Source of the DNA: Stenotrophomonas sp. VV52
GTDB taxonomy: Bacteria > Pseudomonadota > Gammaproteobacteria > Xanthomonadales > Xanthomonadaceae
DNA length: 64,000 nt
Direction of reading: 5' to 3'
Assembly (NCBI RefSeq): GCF_002893095.1
Contig: NZ_PKQQ01000002.1
Coordinates: forward strand, 248,001-312,000
Positions 24,860 through 33,490 of the stretch are shown in pieces (the first letter of the stretch is position 1; each line of letters opens with the position of its first letter). A program made the position numbers and the translations under genes. Below the pieces are notes generated by a model. It was not told where the DNA came from. It did no database searches and saw only the letters and a program-made list of their open reading frames with translations.

Positions 24860-26707
24860 TCAGAACATGAGGTTGATCATTACCACCACCACGGCGGTGT
24901 AGATCAACGACAACGGCGCACCCACCCGCCACAACTCACGTGGCGTGTAGTTCGCCGGGCCGGTGATCATCGAAATCACCGGGTTCGATTGTGTCATCAG
25001 GTTGTTGGATGCCGACAGCGCCACGATCAGCGCGAATGCCGTCGGGCTGCCGCCGGCCGCCAACGCCAGGTTCACCGCAATCGGCACCATCACGATGGTC
25101 GCGCCCACGTGGCTGATCACCAGCGAGAACACCGTGGTCAGCATTGCCAGCGCGATCTCCAGCACCCATACGGGAATGCCGGTGGGCAGGCGGTCGATGG
25201 TATGTCCGGCCACCCACGCCGCCGCGCCACTGCTGTCCATCGCCCAGCCGAGCGGAATCAGCCCGGCCATCATGAACACGGTTTTCCAGTTGATCGAGGC
25301 GTAGGCCTCGTCCATGCGCAGCACCCCGGTCAGCAGCATGCCGGCCACGCCGGTCATCAGCGTCAGTGCGACCGGCAGCCTGGAGGTCAGCGCGATCAGG
25401 ATCGTGATGGCGAAGATCGACATCGCGATCTTGAACTTGTGCGGGCGCTGTTCGCCCTTCGGGTAGTCGGTCACTACCACGAAGTCGCGGCTCTTGGCCG
25501 CCTGCGCCAGGTCGGTCCAGATGCTGTGGAACACCAGCATGTCGCCGGCGCGCAGCGGCACGTTGCGCACGTCCTCGCGGATCACCTGCTTGTCGCGGTT
25601 GATCGCCAGCAGGCTGATGCCGCGCTGCTTGCGCAGGCGCAGGTCCGAAGCGCTCTTGCCGATCACATCCGAGGTGGGCGGCACCACCGCTTCGGAAATA
25701 CCGGCGCGGCTGGGGTTGAACAGGTCGCCCAGGTGCTTCAGGCGCGAGGACATGCGCAGGAACTGGTTCTGCGCGAAGTCGCTGACCTGCTGCCGGCTGC
25801 CCATCACCCCGAGCACGCTGCCCACCCAGATCCGCATCTCCGCCGGCGGCGCCAGGCGGGTGTCGTTGCCGGTTTTCAGCGCCAGCATCAGCGGCGCATC
25901 GTGGACCAGCTCGGCCTCGCCCAGGGTCATGCCCACCAGCGGGCTTTCCGCGCTGACCACCAGCTCGAACACATCGCCCTCGATCCCGTAGGTCTTGGCG
26001 AAATAGCTTTCGGTCCGCGCCGGGGTGACCCCGTCGTTGGCCAGGGTTTCTTCTTCCACCAGCTTGCGGTCGCCGAAGTAGCGGAAGTACAGCAGCGAGG
26101 CGACCAGCAGCGCCAGGCCGATCGGCAGCGGCGCGAACATGCGCAGCGGCTCGATGGTGGCCAGGCCGGAGGGCAGGTTGTTGTTGGCCGAGGCCAGCAG
26201 ATCGTTGAGCAGGATCAGCGGCGAGTTGCCGACCATGGTCAGCGCGCCGCCCATGACGATGGCCGCGGCAATCGGCAGCAGCAACCGCTGCAGGGTCAGC
26301 CCGGTACGCGCCGCCAGCCGCGACGCGACCGGCAGGTACAGCGCCATCACCGACGGGTTCTGCATGAACGATGAGTTCAAGCCGGCAATCGCCGTGGTCA
26401 TCATCAGCAGCCGCGTTTCCACCCCGTGCCCGCGCCGCAGCAGCCAGGCCGCCAGCCGGTTCAGTGCCCCGGTGCGGTCCAGGCCGGCACCCAGGATGGT
26501 GGTGGCGATGATGCTCATCACCGCGTTACCGCTGAAGCCGCCGAAGATCTCCTCCGGCGCGATCAGGCCGGTCACGCCCAGCACCACCAGAACCACCAGC
26601 GCCACCACGTCGGCGCGGATGCGCTCGAACAGGAACATCGCCATCGTGAAGCCGACCAGCCCGAGAACGAGCTTCATGTCGGTGGTCAGCGTCAGCGTGG
26701 TGTCCAT
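24860..26707 (-). CDS. SLC13/DASS-type anion transporter with two TrkA-C domains
   Basis: The 615-residue inner-membrane protein has N-terminal membrane helices (about 1-200, with NSSFMQNPSVMALYLPV and GGALTMVGNSPLILLND, the SNT-like motifs), two cytoplasmic RCK_C/TrkA-C domains (about 225-305 and 315-395; ESPLVGMTLGEAEL, SDVIGKSASDLRLRKQRGISLLAINRDKQV) and C-terminal helices (SHVGATIVMVPIAVNLAL, SASNNLMTQSNPVISMITGPANYTP). This split layout marks the SLC13 permeases for dicarboxylate or sulfate. The substrate is not decided by sequence. Start is 27 nt after the trmB stop, so it may be the last gene of the thiS-thiG-trmB unit. Confidence 0.88.
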   Translation of the reverse strand: MDTTLTLTTDMKLVLGLVGFTMAMFLFERIRADVVALVVLVVLGVTGLIAPEEIFGGFSGNAVMSIIATTILGAGLDRTGALNRLAAWLLRRGHGVETRLLMMTTAIAGLNSSFMQNPSVMALYLPVASRLAARTGLTLQRLLLPIAAAIVMGGALTMVGNSPLILLNDLLASANNNLPSGLATIEPLRMFAPLPIGLALLVASLLYFRYFGDRKLVEEETLANDGVTPARTESYFAKTYGIEGDVFELVVSAESPLVGMTLGEAELVHDAPLMLALKTGNDTRLAPPAEMRIWVGSVLGVMGSRQQVSDFAQNQFLRMSSRLKHLGDLFNPSRAGISEAVVPPTSDVIGKSASDLRLRKQRGISLLAINRDKQVIREDVRNVPLRAGDMLVFHSIWTDLAQAAKSRDFVVVTDYPKGEQRPHKFKIAMSIFAITILIALTSRLPVALTLMTGVAGMLLTGVLRMDEAYASINWKTVFMMAGLIPLGWAMDSSGAAAWVAGHTIDRLPTGIPVWVLEIALAMLTTVFSLVISHVGATIVMVPIAVNLALAAGGSPTAFALIVALSASNNLMTQSNPVISMITGPANYTPRELWRVGAPLSLIYTAVVVVMINLMF

Positions 26708-26734
26708 GGGGTGGTGCGGTTCCTTGGGATGGGA

Positions 26735-27469
26735 TCAGGTACGGTCGTACAGCAGGTCCCACACCCCGTGGCCAAGTTTCTGGCCGCGGGTTTCAAAGTG
26801 CGTCTGCGGTCGCCACTCCGGCCGCTCCACCTGGCCGCGCGGACCGGCGCGGTTGGTCAGGCCTGCAGTGGCGTCGAGCACGTCCCACATCTGCTCGGCA
26901 TAGTCTTCCCAGTCGGTAGCGCAGTGCAGCCGGCCACCCACGCGCAGCTTGCGCACCAGCAGCTCGGCGAAGCCCGGCTGGATCAGGCGGCGCTTGTTGT
27001 GGCGCTTCTTGTGCCACGGGTCCGGGAAATAGATGCGCACTTCGTCCAGCGCGCCATCGGCGATTTCCTTTTCCAGCACTTCCACCGCGTCGTGGTGGAA
27101 CAGGCGCACGTGGTCGGCGTTGTCCTCGGCCAGCGCGTTGAGCAGGCGGCCCACGCCCGGTGCATGCACTTCCAGCCCGATATAGTCGCGGCTCGGGTCC
27201 TGCTGCGCGGCAAAGCGCAGTGCGGCGCCGTTGCCGAAGCCGATTTCCAGCACCTTGTGCGCATCGCGCCCGAAGGTGGCATCCAGGTCGCGCGGCTGGC
27301 CGGTGTAGTCCAGCCCGAAGCGCGGCCAGGCATCGTCGAACGCACGCTGCTGGGCAGGGGTGAAGCGACCTTGGCGCAGCACGAAGCTGCGCACCTCGCG
27401 GCGGCCTTCGGTGGCGGTGAAGGGCTTGGGCGGCGCCTTGGCGCCGGCGCTGTCGAAGGGATTGGTCAT
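26735..27469 (-). CDS. trmB: tRNA (guanine-N7-)-methyltransferase
   Basis: The 244-residue SAM-dependent enzyme makes m7G46 in tRNA. Motifs seen are [13 protein letters not shown] (SAM binding, near residue 92), [47 protein letters not shown] (the TrmB signature, near residue 165) and [14 protein letters not shown]. About 65 extra N-terminal residues are normal in Xanthomonadaceae. The ATG overlaps the thiG stop by one base (TGATG), so translation is probably coupled. Confidence 0.96.
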   Translation of the reverse strand: MTNPFDSAGAKAPPKPFTATEGRREVRSFVLRQGRFTPAQQRAFDDAWPRFGLDYTGQPRDLDATFGRDAHKVLEIGFGNGAALRFAAQQDPSRDYIGLEVHAPGVGRLLNALAEDNADHVRLFHHDAVEVLEKEIADGALDEVRIYFPDPWHKKRHNKRRLIQPGFAELLVRKLRVGGRLHCATDWEDYAEQMWDVLDATAGLTNRAGPRGQVERPEWRPQTHFETRGQKLGHGVWDLLYDRT

Positions 27470-28263
27470 CAGCCGATCAACCCGTCGACCGGCGAGGACG
27501 CGCTCGCATAGCGCTTGCGCGGAATGCGCCCGGCCAGGAACGCTTCGCGCCCGGCTTCAACCGCCTTGCGCATCGCACTGGCCATCAGCACCGGGTTGCG
27601 TGCGCCGGCAATGGCGGTGTTCATCAGCACGCCGTCGCAGCCCAGCTCCATCGCGATTGCCGCGTCCGAGGCAGTGCCCACGCCCGCGTCGACGATGATC
27701 GGCACCTTCGCGCTTTCGATGATTTCCAGCAGGTTGTACTTGTTCTGGATGCCCAGGCCCGAACCGATCGGCGCGGCCAGCGGCATCACCGCCACGCAGC
27801 CGATCTCTTCCAGGCGCTTGGCCAGGATCGGGTCGTCGGAGGTGTAGACCATCACCTCGAAGCCGTCCTTGACCAGCTGTTCGGCGGCCTTGAGGGTCTG
27901 CACCACGTCCGGGTACAGCGTCTTCTGGTCGCCCAGCACTTCCAGCTTGGTCAGGTTGTGGCCGTCCAGCAGCTCGCGCGCCAGCCGGCAGGTGCGCACG
28001 GCGTCTTCGGCGGTGTAGCAGCCGGCAGTGTTGGGCAGGATGGTGAAGCGGTCCGGCGGCAGCACGTCCAGCAGGTTCGGCTCGCCCGGGTTCTGCCCGA
28101 TGTTCGTGCGGCGGATCGCCACGGTCACGATCTGGGCGCCGGCTGCGTCGGTGGCAGCGCGGGTTTCATCCAGGTCCTTGAACTTGCCGGTCCCGGTCAG
28201 CAGCCGGGATGCATAGGTCTTGCCGGCGATCACCAGCGAATCGGGGGAAGAATGAGCAGTCAT
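27469..28263 (-). CDS. thiG: Thiazole synthase
   Basis: The protein of 264 residues forms the thiazole phosphate of thiamine from DXP, dehydroglycine and ThiS-thiocarboxylate. It has [50 protein letters not shown], the active-site lysine in [16 protein letters not shown] and [16 protein letters not shown] and [28 protein letters not shown]. The frame is open upstream to 28404 through a GTAG repeat; ATG 28263 ([10 protein letters not shown]) gives the family N-terminus. Confidence 0.96.
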   Translation of the reverse strand: MTAHSSPDSLVIAGKTYASRLLTGTGKFKDLDETRAATDAAGAQIVTVAIRRTNIGQNPGEPNLLDVLPPDRFTILPNTAGCYTAEDAVRTCRLARELLDGHNLTKLEVLGDQKTLYPDVVQTLKAAEQLVKDGFEVMVYTSDDPILAKRLEEIGCVAVMPLAAPIGSGLGIQNKYNLLEIIESAKVPIIVDAGVGTASDAAIAMELGCDGVLMNTAIAGARNPVLMASAMRKAVEAGREAFLAGRIPRKRYASASSPVDGLIG

Positions 28264-28324
28264 GGAAGAATTATCGCCCAACCCGACCATTCCTGTCCGG
28301 TCGTTCCGAACCTCTCGTGTTCCC

Positions 28325-28348
28325 GATAGCGCCGGCCGTTGGCCGGCC
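28325..28348. repeat. GTAG-like palindrome between thiS and thiG
   Basis: ATAGCGCCGGCCGTTGGCCGGCC sits in the 100-nt spacer of the thiS-thiG operon. As a transcript it is a stable hairpin that could set different mRNA levels for the two cistrons. Confidence 0.7.
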
Positions 28349-28363
28349 CAGGCGGTCTTTCCG

Positions 28364-28564
28364 TCAACCGCCACCCAACGCGTGCACGATTTCCACCCGA
28401 TCACCCTCGCTCAACGCGCGGGTCGCATGCAGGCTCCGGGTAACAATCTCCCCGTTTACCTCCACCGCCACCCGGCGCTCGGTCAACTGTTCGATCAGCA
28501 GCAGGTCCAACACGGTCGCACTTTGCGGAAGCTGGCGGTCTTCGCCATTGAGCAGGATGTTCAT
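28364..28564 (-). CDS. thiS: Sulfur carrier protein ThiS
   Basis: The 66-residue ubiquitin-like protein starts [13 protein letters not shown], includes VDRV-type core [16 protein letters not shown] and ends in Gly-Gly-Gly, the thiocarboxylated tail. It donates sulfur to ThiG. It is embedded as the last part of a much longer open frame (to 30814) that is antisense to the esterase gene; the true start is the ATG at 28564. No TPP riboswitch was seen upstream. Confidence 0.92.
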   Translation of the reverse strand: MNILLNGEDRQLPQSATVLDLLLIEQLTERRVAVEVNGEIVTRSLHATRALSEGDRVEIVHALGGG

Positions 28565-28768
28565 GACGGGATTGTCCCCCAAACGCGCCGGTTCTGCGTA
28601 CCCTTGCGCCCCCACCGGAACCCATCCCGGCGCTGTCCTGTCTGCGCATCGCGGCCCTCGGGCGCCAGCCATGTCGCAGCGCAGCGTGATGTCACCGGGG
28701 TGCAGTGGAACCATGGCACCGTGCGCCGGCGTACGTCGGCTGTCCTCACCCGAAATGGAGTTTTTTTC

Positions 28769-30598
28769 ATGCAGCTCAGCAAGCGTCCCCTGCGTTCCCT
28801 GATGGCCGTGGCCATCGCCCTGGCGGCCGTGCCGGCGATGGCGCAGTCGCCCTATTCGCGCACCGTCTTCATCGGCGACAGCCTGACCGACCAGGGCTAC
28901 TTCCGCCCGCTGCTGCCGGCCTCGGTGCAGCCGGTCACCGGCCAGTTCACCACCAACCCGGGCTGGGTCTGGGCCCAGTACGTGGCCGACTACTACGGCA
29001 CCAACGCCACCGCCCACGGCAATGGCCAGAACGGCGACAACTACGCCATCGGCGGCGCCCGTGTCGGCGTGGACACCACCCAGACCCTGGCCCCGGGCAC
29101 CCCGGCCATTCCGGTCTACTCGCTCAAGACCCAGACCGCGCAGTACCTGGCCGCCAACGGCGGCAAGGCCGACGCCAACGCGCTCTACACCGTGTGGGGC
29201 GGCGCCAATGACCTGTTCGCCATCCAGGCAGGCGCACCGCTGCAGGCCACCCTTGGCGCGGCCGTGACCGACCAGGTCGGCATCGTCGGTACCCTGAAGA
29301 ACGCCGGCGCCCAGTACATCGTGGTGCCGACCCTGCCGGACATCGGCCTGACCCCGGCCGCACGCGCCGGCGGCGCCGTGGGCATGGCGCAGGGCACCGC
29401 CCTGGCCAAGGCCTACAACGATGCCCTGTTCGGTGGCCTGAAGGCCGCCGGCCTGCAGGTGATTCCGGTGGACACCTTCCACATCCTGCAGGAAATCGTC
29501 GCCAGCCCGGCCACCTACGGCTTCGTCAACGTCACCAGCCCGGCCTGCACCACGGCCTCGTCGCTGACCTGCAACCCGACCGCCTACGTCAACCCGAACG
29601 CGGCCAACAACTACGTGTTCGCCGACGGCGTGCACCCGACCACCGCCACCCACCAGATGCTGGGCCAGTACACCCTCTCGATCCTGGAAGCCCCGCGCAA
29701 CCAGCAGATCCTGACCCACTCGGCGCAGACCGTGGGCCGTGCGCGTGCCGACCAGGTCGGTTCGCACCTCGACGGTCGTCCGGCCGATGGCCTGAGCTGG
29801 TGGGGCGGCCTGCGTGGCGACATGCAGCGCTATGACCACGCCGACCTGTACGACGGCCTGGCCCCGGCCGGCCTGTTCGGTATCGACTGGGCGAAGGACG
29901 GCATGGTGGTTGGCGGCTTCGGTGGCTACGGCCGCATGGACGCCGACTTCGGCAACAGCCAGGGCGACTTCACCCAGTCCGACGCTACCCTGGGCCTGTT
30001 CGCCGGCTGGTACGGCGACAACGTCTGGGTCAACGGCCAGGTCAGCTACAGCTGGCTGGACTACGACGTGACCCGCCGTGTGCAGCTCGGCCCGGCCGAG
30101 CGCACCCACACCGGTTCGCCGGAAGGCAGCAACCTCACCGTGGCCCTGAACGCCGGTTACGAGTTCGGCACCGAAGGCGGCTTCCGCCACGGTCCGGTCG
30201 CGGCGGTGATCTGGCAGCAGGTCAAGCTGGACGGCTACGTGGAATCCAACCCGAGCGCCACCGCGCTGGGCTACGCCGACCAGGACGCCGACTCCACCGT
30301 TGGCCGCATCGGCTGGCAGGCCCGCTTCGACGGCGGCAGCATCAAGCCGTACGTGCAGGTCACCTACGACCACGAGTTCGAAGACGACAAGCAGGCCAGC
30401 GCCTGGCTGCAGACCATGCCGGACGTGGGCATGTACAAGGTGCCGGGCCTGGAGTTCGACAAGGACTACGCCACCGCCGTACTGGGTGCGCGCATGACCA
30501 TGTTCGGCCTGAACAGCAACATCGGCATGAGCACCACCGCCATGCAGAAGCGTGCGCGTGACGTGAGCCTGTTCGCCACGGTCAGCGGCAGCTTCTGA
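28769..30598 (+). CDS. GDSL autotransporter esterase (EstA-like)
   Basis: The protein of 609 residues has a signal peptide (SLMAVAIALAAVPAMA), an SGNH/GDSL esterase passenger (about residues 30-320) and a C-terminal autotransporter beta-barrel (about 340-609, ending LFATVSGSF). Catalytic blocks are TVFIGDSLTDQG (Ser), VWGGANDLF (Asn) and VFADGVHPTTATH (Asp, His). It should be a cell-surface lipase/esterase of the Pseudomonas EstA type, which affects membrane and biofilm properties. The frame is open to 28262; ATG 28769 follows AATGGAG and a T-run and is clearly the start. Confidence 0.95.
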   Translation: MQLSKRPLRSLMAVAIALAAVPAMAQSPYSRTVFIGDSLTDQGYFRPLLPASVQPVTGQFTTNPGWVWAQYVADYYGTNATAHGNGQNGDNYAIGGARVGVDTTQTLAPGTPAIPVYSLKTQTAQYLAANGGKADANALYTVWGGANDLFAIQAGAPLQATLGAAVTDQVGIVGTLKNAGAQYIVVPTLPDIGLTPAARAGGAVGMAQGTALAKAYNDALFGGLKAAGLQVIPVDTFHILQEIVASPATYGFVNVTSPACTTASSLTCNPTAYVNPNAANNYVFADGVHPTTATHQMLGQYTLSILEAPRNQQILTHSAQTVGRARADQVGSHLDGRPADGLSWWGGLRGDMQRYDHADLYDGLAPAGLFGIDWAKDGMVVGGFGGYGRMDADFGNSQGDFTQSDATLGLFAGWYGDNVWVNGQVSYSWLDYDVTRRVQLGPAERTHTGSPEGSNLTVALNAGYEFGTEGGFRHGPVAAVIWQQVKLDGYVESNPSATALGYADQDADSTVGRIGWQARFDGGSIKPYVQVTYDHEFEDDKQASAWLQTMPDVGMYKVPGLEFDKDYATAVLGARMTMFGLNSNIGMSTTAMQKRARDVSLFATVSGSF

Positions 30599-30623
30599 GT
30601 AGGGCACGACCGCTGGTCGTGCC
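30599..30623. repeat. GTAG palindrome with a distinct core
   Basis: GTAGGGCACGACCGCTGGTCGTGCC immediately after the esterase stop (the T of TGA-GT precedes it). The core GGCACGACC differs from the CCGGC type but the layout is the same. Confidence 0.75.
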
Positions 30624-30696
30624 TCATCCCAACGGGCGGCCCAGTGCCGCCCGTTGCGTTTCCAGGCCCCAGCCGCATAGAATTGCGGCGCACCAT

Positions 30697-30770
30697 GCGG
30701 GTGTAGCTCAATGGTAGAGCTGTAGCTTCCCAAGCTACTGACGAGGGTTCGATTCCCTTCACCCGCTCCA
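30697..30770 (+). tRNA. tRNA-Gly (anticodon CCC), CCA encoded
   Basis: The cloverleaf is complete: acceptor GCGGGTG/CACCCGC, D-arm GCTC-AATGGTA-GAGC, anticodon arm GTAGC-TTCCCAA-GCTAC with CCC at the centre, T-arm GAGGG-TTCGATT-CCCTT, discriminator T and encoded CCA. It is followed directly by a GGTTTGC/GCAAACC hairpin (30772-30788), probably a processing or termination element. Confidence 0.97.
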
Positions 30771-30834
30771 CGGTTTGCAAGGCAAACCATGGAGCGTGGC
30801 GGCCATGCCTCCACATCCCCGCGCCTGCCGGCGC

Positions 30835-30855
30835 GCCCCCTTTACTAAAGGGGGC
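30835..30855. repeat. Palindrome GCCCCCTTT-ACT-AAAGGGGGC
   Basis: A perfect 9-bp palindrome with 3-nt loop, downstream of tRNA-Gly. It has little T-run afterwards (CTGTTT), so it may be a weak terminator or a dispersed repeat. Only this copy was found in the window. Confidence 0.6.
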
Positions 30856-30991
30856 TGTTTGGGACCCATTCTTCCCTCTGTTTTCAGCCGTGCGAGTGGG
30901 TCCTCCTCGCTGCGACTCCTTTTGTCGGATTTCCCTCTCGATTCGCTTGCAGTACTCCGCCACGCTGTGCGCGATAGTGTGGAGAAGACTC

Positions 30992-31354
30992 ATGAGCGAT
31001 GGATCAGGCGCGCCGGCCACTAGCGATCTCAGTGATTTGATCGGGACAATCTGGTCTCAGGTTGTCGGGCAGGTCAACACGTTGATCGATGCACACAAAG
31101 CGTTTGGCTTTTTTCAGTTCAACGAGAACTTGAATCCAACGCTGGCTGACGTGTTGACTGGACTGGCGTTCATTGATTTCGCACTCACCAGGTTCCTCGA
31201 GAGCGGCAAGTTGGAGTTCGACGAACAGCGCAATGCCATCAACTCGAAGCAGTGCATTCTGAAAATGAAGAGCCTCAGCCTGGCCTTGGACCAAGGCAAC
31301 AAGGCGGAGTTCGAGAACATCATGGCTGAGTTGAGAAGCCAGTCCAAATTCTGA
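30992..31354 (+). CDS. Hypothetical protein, AT-richer patch next to tRNA-Gly
   Basis: The 120-residue soluble-looking protein has no signal peptide. The N-terminal half is hydrophobic-helical (DLIGTIWSQVVGQVNTLIDAHKAFGFFQF, then DVLTGLAFIDFALTRFLESG) and the C-terminal half is charged and helical (MKSLSLALDQGNKAEFENIMAEL). I do not recognise a family. GC is clearly lower than that of neighbouring genes, which suggests acquisition. The ATG follows GGAGAAGACTC; the frame is open further upstream but with non-coding character. It is followed 47 nt later by another small gene in the same direction. Confidence 0.6.
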   Translation: MSDGSGAPATSDLSDLIGTIWSQVVGQVNTLIDAHKAFGFFQFNENLNPTLADVLTGLAFIDFALTRFLESGKLEFDEQRNAINSKQCILKMKSLSLALDQGNKAEFENIMAELRSQSKF

Positions 31355-31401
31355 GCTGTATGCCCCTGCATCAATGATTGAGCACCCCACGGAGAATGAC
31401 G

Positions 31402-31569
31402 ATGAACAGCATCCCCCTGAACTTTGACCTGTACGCCCTTGCCCAGCCGAAGAGCCGGGAAGACCTGGTCGCGCTGGCACTGGAGGTCCTCAGCGAACTG
31501 GACAACATTGATGGGCACCTCCAAGCGGCAATCTCCCGGTGCAATACGTCTTTGGCAGTTCTGAATTGA
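31402..31569 (+). CDS. Hypothetical small protein
   Basis: A 55-residue acidic helical protein (LVALALEVLSELDNIDGHLQAAISRC). The start at 31402 has CGGAG 8-9 nt upstream; another ATG two codons earlier is too close to it. It follows the 120-residue gene in the same direction with a 47-nt gap and ends before a two-way terminator. No family was recognised, and there is no evidence that it is a toxin, though its size and its setting opposite an antitoxin-domain gene make that worth testing. Confidence 0.5.
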   Translation: MNSIPLNFDLYALAQPKSREDLVALALEVLSELDNIDGHLQAAISRCNTSLAVLN

Positions 31570-31634
31570 CACGGAAGGTTCCGGTTTATGGCCCGCTGAC
31601 CTCTAAGGTCATGCGCTACCAGCACTGGATCAAA

Positions 31635-31675
31635 AGCCCCGGGACAGGCGCAGCTTTTCCCGGGACTTTCATTTT
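31635..31675. terminator. Bidirectional terminator between convergent genes
   Basis: AGCCCCGGGA (31635-31644) pairs with TCCCGGGACT (31658-31667), followed by TTCATTTTT on the plus strand and preceded by CAAAA. It separates the small rightward genes from the leftward antitoxin-domain gene. Confidence 0.75.
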
Positions 31676-32064
31676 TGGGCTGGCCGACGATCGTCGTCAG
31701 TAGTCGAGTCGATGAATCGACGCAGCCGGTCATGCCTGCCTGCCCGAATCATGTCGCTGGGAGCTATGTTGCCCAGCAGCGGGTTGATCGTCTGAAACCA
31801 GAGCGCAGTTTTGGCAACACTTCCGTCGAAGACTTGTGCAACAAGGTTTGCGGTTTCCCCGATTTCCCGAAGACACGCCTTCACGGGATGAGGGACGTCC
31901 AAGTCCCAGCGAATACTGGCAATTGGTACGTCTGCAATCCTGGACACGTCGTCCCTGTCGAGCTGCAGGAACTGCGCGACCTTCTGTGGCTCAAAGAGGT
32001 CGTCCTTGCCGAACTTCAGGGCATCGTCTTGTGCGGGCTTACGGGAGAGCGGGATTGAGTTCAT
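31669..32064 (-). CDS. Orphan MbcA/ParS/Xre-type antitoxin (DUF2384-like)
   Basis: The 131-residue protein has an N-terminal region that could be an HTH-like module (EPQKVAQFLQLDRDDVSRIADVP) and a C-terminal segment ALWFQTINPLLGNIAPSDMI followed by a short helix, matching the toxin-binding domain of Xre/MbcA/ParS antitoxins (W, NP-LG, P-x-hh pattern). In this family a RES-domain toxin normally lies immediately downstream; here downstream DNA holds only a terminator and oppositely oriented genes. It is therefore an orphan antitoxin or a regulator derived from one. The ATG at 32064 is the likely start; the frame is open further. Confidence 0.65.
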   Translation of the reverse strand: MNSIPLSRKPAQDDALKFGKDDLFEPQKVAQFLQLDRDDVSRIADVPIASIRWDLDVPHPVKACLREIGETANLVAQVFDGSVAKTALWFQTINPLLGNIAPSDMIRAGRHDRLRRFIDSTTDDDRRPAQK

Positions 32065-32361
32065 GCGCAAGGGGAGGATGCTGCGCCATTCACATCGGCG
32101 CAAGATCGAACGCGGCCCCGCATGCGGCTTGCGACGTATGAGTGGATACTGATGCACTTTAAGGTCTATAAATCAATTGCTTGGAGCGCCGCGAACAGAC
32201 GTCTCTCGACACATGGTCTGCACGCTCGAGTTGACGCATTGGGCGCTAAGTGAGCTTGAGGTGCGGCGCTTTCTCGCGGGAGGCGCAGGCCATTTTCCGA
32301 CCTCATCCGCTCTTCCACGCCGCACGCTATGCTTCGCGTCTTTCCCCACCCCGAAGCTGCG
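32065..32361. other. Divergent promoter region, no gene seen
   Basis: The 297 nt lie between the antitoxin-like gene and rimK. An AT-rich spot with TATAAAT is at about 32165-32175. Nothing else structured was seen; an open plus frame into rimK (from 32250 or 32329) looks non-coding. Confidence 0.5.
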
Positions 32362-33267
32362 ATGAAACTGGCCATCCTTTCCCGCAACAGCAAGCTGTAC
32401 TCCACGCGGCGGTTGGTGGACGCGGCGCGGTCGCGGGGGCATACCGTGCGGGTGCTGGACCCGCTGCGCTGCTACATGCGCATTGCCGCCAATGGCTTCA
32501 CCCTTCACTACAAGGGTCGGCCCATCACCGGGGTGGATGCGGTGATTCCGCGGATCGGCGCCTCCATCACCCGCTACGGCACCGCCGTGCTGCGCCAGTT
32601 CGAGATGATGGGGGCGGTAACCCCCAACCCCTCCGACGCCATCCTGCGGGCCCGCGACAAGCTGCGCGCGCACCAGATCCTGGCCTCCAAGGGCATCGAC
32701 ATGCCGGTCACCGTGTTCGGCGACAACCCCGACGACACCGTGGACCTGCTGTCCATGCTCGGCCCGCCGCCGCACGTGGTGAAGCTCAACGAGGGCACCC
32801 AGGGCAGGGGCGTGATCCTCACCGAGAAGGCCAGCGCCTCGCGCGGCATCGTCGAGGCCCTGCGTGGGCTGTATGCCAACTTCCTCATGCAGGAATTCAT
32901 CGGCGAAGCCCAGGGCGCGGACCTGCGCTGCCTGGTGGTGGGCGACCATGTGGTGGCGGCCATGCAGCGCCAGGCCCCGGAAGGGGACTTCCGTTCCAAC
33001 CTGCATGCCGGCGGCAGCGCACGCGCCGCCAAGGCCACCCGCGCCGAGCAGCAGGTGGCCGTGCGCTCGGCCAAGGCGCTGGGGCTGGGTGTTGCCGGGG
33101 TTGACCTGATCCGCTCCAGTCGTGGGCCGCTGGTGCTGGAGGTGAACTCCACGCCCGGCCTGGAAGGCATTGAAGGCATCAATCAGGATGACCTCGCCGG
33201 GCGCATCATCGAGCACGTGGCGGGGCAGGTGGCGGCCATGAAAAAGCCAGTAAAATCAAGGCATTGA
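32362..33267 (+). CDS. rimK: RimK-type ATP-grasp glutamate ligase
   Basis: The 301-residue protein has the usual RimK length. It should add glutamate residues to the C-terminus of ribosomal protein S6 (or make poly-alpha-glutamate). [21 protein letters not shown] at the N-terminus, the preATP-grasp [24 protein letters not shown]-grasp [49 protein letters not shown] and the Mg-binding [17 protein letters not shown] are intact. The frame is open to 32329; ATG 32362 matches the family N-terminus. Confidence 0.95.
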   Translation: MKLAILSRNSKLYSTRRLVDAARSRGHTVRVLDPLRCYMRIAANGFTLHYKGRPITGVDAVIPRIGASITRYGTAVLRQFEMMGAVTPNPSDAILRARDKLRAHQILASKGIDMPVTVFGDNPDDTVDLLSMLGPPPHVVKLNEGTQGRGVILTEKASASRGIVEALRGLYANFLMQEFIGEAQGADLRCLVVGDHVVAAMQRQAPEGDFRSNLHAGGSARAAKATRAEQQVAVRSAKALGLGVAGVDLIRSSRGPLVLEVNSTPGLEGIEGINQDDLAGRIIEHVAGQVAAMKKPVKSRH

Positions 33268-33383
33268 GAATCTCATAGCTCCGTGCTACAGGTTTTAACA
33301 CCGGTTTAATCGCCCCCGGCGTAGGCTTCATCAGACCGCAGCTCTGCCCTCCTCAGCAGATAACGGTAATCGGGAATGACTTC
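33268..33383 (+). ncRNA. Possible small RNA or rimK 3' UTR
   Basis: A non-coding stretch of moderate GC runs from the rimK stop to a very strong terminator. A -10-like TAAAAT lies at 33251-33256, inside the end of rimK, with no clear -35. If it is used, the product would be about 150 nt including the terminator. No known RNA family was recognised. Confidence 0.2.
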
Positions 33384-33415
33384 AGGCCCGGGTGGGCATC
33401 CACCCGGGCCTTTTT
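33384..33415 (+). terminator. Strong rho-independent terminator
   Basis: A 12-bp perfect stem (AGGCCCGGGTGG, loop GCAT) is followed by TTTTCT. It ends the rimK transcript or the candidate RNA before it. Confidence 0.9.
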
Positions 33416-33490
33416 CTGCCCTGCCGGAGGTCACATTGTTTCGGCCGCAGTTGCGCCTTAAAGTGACTACTTCGTTCATGGAAGGATGGG

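Noticed and set aside
28565..28768. TPP riboswitch upstream of thiS
   Set aside because: The conserved TPP core motifs were not found on the minus strand in this gap.
28364..30814. 816-codon minus frame over the esterase gene
   Set aside because: Only its last 66 codons are real (thiS). The rest is antisense to the clearly coding GDSL autotransporter.
30697..32361. Integrated element with att sites at tRNA-Gly
   Set aside because: No second copy of the tRNA 3' end and no integrase were found within the window, so an island is only suggested by base composition.
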